NCBI RefSeq assembly: GCF_900187445.1
Contig: NZ_FYEB01000007.1
Span: 18,231 to 82,230 of the forward strand
Length of the DNA: 64,000 nucleotides
Source of the DNA: Pseudomonas sp. Irchel s3b2
GTDB taxonomy: Bacteria > Pseudomonadota > Gammaproteobacteria > Pseudomonadales > Pseudomonadaceae
Reading direction: 5' to 3'
Shown: in pieces, positions 63,533-64,000 of the stretch
Position numbering within the stretch: position 1 is the stretch's first letter
Layout of the letters: every line of letters begins with the position of its first letter
Notes under the pieces: model-generated
Seen by the model: only the letters and a program-made list of their open reading frames with translations
Database searches by the model: none
Told to the model about the DNA's origin: nothing
Position numbers and translations under genes: made by a program

Positions 63533-64000
63533 TTATTCAGTGCAGTTGGGGTAAACGGTGCAAGTTCTGCCATCAGGCAATTTGAAATCCGTAAATTGAG
63601 CTGGCTCCATGCACCACTCTTCGTTGTTAGTTCCCCAACGGCCTGTGCATGGTTTCCAGCCATTGGGTGTTTCTAACCACCATCCGCGGTAATACGGTTG
63701 CTCCTGCTCCGCCATCCCGAACACCATCCTCACCGTTCTGCCCGGCAACTGATCGCGCTGCAATACCCCACCCGCCATGCGTTTCACCATCTGTCCATCC
63801 GCGTCGACGGCCCGGCAGTGCAGGATTTTTATGATCGCCCGCTCGGGTCCCATAGTGCGAAACAGCCACTGACATTGCCCTTGAAATGCCTGAATACCGG
63901 AGGCTGGAAAATCTGGACGGTCATCTGCAAGTGCGTCGTAAAAGGACAGGCTGGCAAAGTCACCGCCTAGGTCAGACCAGCGCGTTCCCCACTTCGCGTC
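63533..64000 (-). CDS. Hypothetical protein upstream of the lipase, 5' end outside window
   Basis: The frame is open right to the window end: an ATG at 63853 is internal, and 49 more in-frame codons precede it without a stop, so the gene enters from beyond 64000. The 155 visible residues are Trp- and Cys-rich with a RGWWLETPNGWKP segment and end CTVYPNCTE. It is 12 bases from the lipase and clearly in the same unit. I do not recognise it; a cognate immunity protein or effector adaptor is possible but unsupported. Confidence 0.7.
   Translation of the reverse strand, partial: DAKWGTRWSDLGGDFASLSFYDALADDRPDFPASGIQAFQGQCQWLFRTMGPERAIIKILHCRAVDADGQMVKRMAGGVLQRDQLPGRTVRMVFGMAEQEQPYYRGWWLETPNGWKPCTGRWGTNNEEWCMEPAQFTDFKLPDGRTCTVYPNCTE

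Noticed and set aside
63627..63875. 82-aa - strand frame overlapping the 3' partial gene
   Set aside because: It overlaps the clearly open 63533-64000 frame in another phase and has no supporting features.
1..64000. tRNA, rRNA and tRNA-Sec genes
   Set aside because: No cloverleaf or rRNA-like segment was found by eye; a covariance-model scan was not possible here.

Overview
The window is high-GC, densely packed chromosome from a Pseudomonas of the fluorescens group. The evidence is an aprA-inh-aprDEF-autotransporter-lipase operon, a DUF1652 protein, several Pseudomonas-type REP pairs, and a selenocysteine formate dehydrogenase operon in the fdnGHI-fdhE order. Genes are tightly spaced and many starts overlap the preceding stop.

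Region 1 (1-10439) is the part that looks accessory. It is a nine-gene + strand run that enters from outside the window: KASIII (5' end missing), acyl carrier protein, KASII, an acyl-CoA oxidase-like flavoenzyme, a hotdog thioesterase, a fumarylacetoacetate hydrolase-family enzyme, an FAD-linked D-2-hydroxyacid oxidase, a FabG-like reductase, and a full-length homodimeric pyruvate dehydrogenase E1 (AceE) without E2 or E3. I do not recognise it as a described pathway. It combines discrete fatty-acid/polyketide enzymes with 2-oxoacid and thiamine-diphosphate chemistry, so a small acyl-derived metabolite is likely (inference).

Region 2 (10649-24626) is mostly housekeeping or conserved: a LysR regulator divergent from an MDR oxidoreductase with a perfect inverted repeat between them, an unrecognised 496-aa protein next to a MocR-type regulator, pgm, pirin, an SF1 helicase, and a two-gene reverse transsulfuration operon.

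Region 3 (25018-39426) is the secreted-hydrolase operon: alkaline metalloprotease AprA, its periplasmic inhibitor, the type I secretion system AprDEF, a subtilisin-type autotransporter, and two tandem family I.3 lipases. The first lipase lacks about 51 residues where lid 1 lies in the second. A consensus RsmA/RsmE site overlaps the aprA Shine-Dalgarno sequence.

Region 4 (39707-55370) is mixed: a DUF1624 membrane protein, a small lipoprotein, a fan1 / nuclease-helicase repair pair, an orphan zeta-toxin-like P-loop protein, a hybrid histidine kinase with duplicated PAS domains, a hemerythrin protein, a Na+/H+ antiporter, several small membrane proteins, an SDR, a small TrbK-like lipoprotein and a MalY/PatB-type lyase.

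Region 5 (55605-64000) holds fdnG (in-frame UGA selenocysteine with its bSECIS hairpin), fdnH, fdnI and fdhE. They converge, across a structured hairpin element, on a 720-aa class 3 lipase resembling type VI effectors and an upstream gene that runs off the window end.
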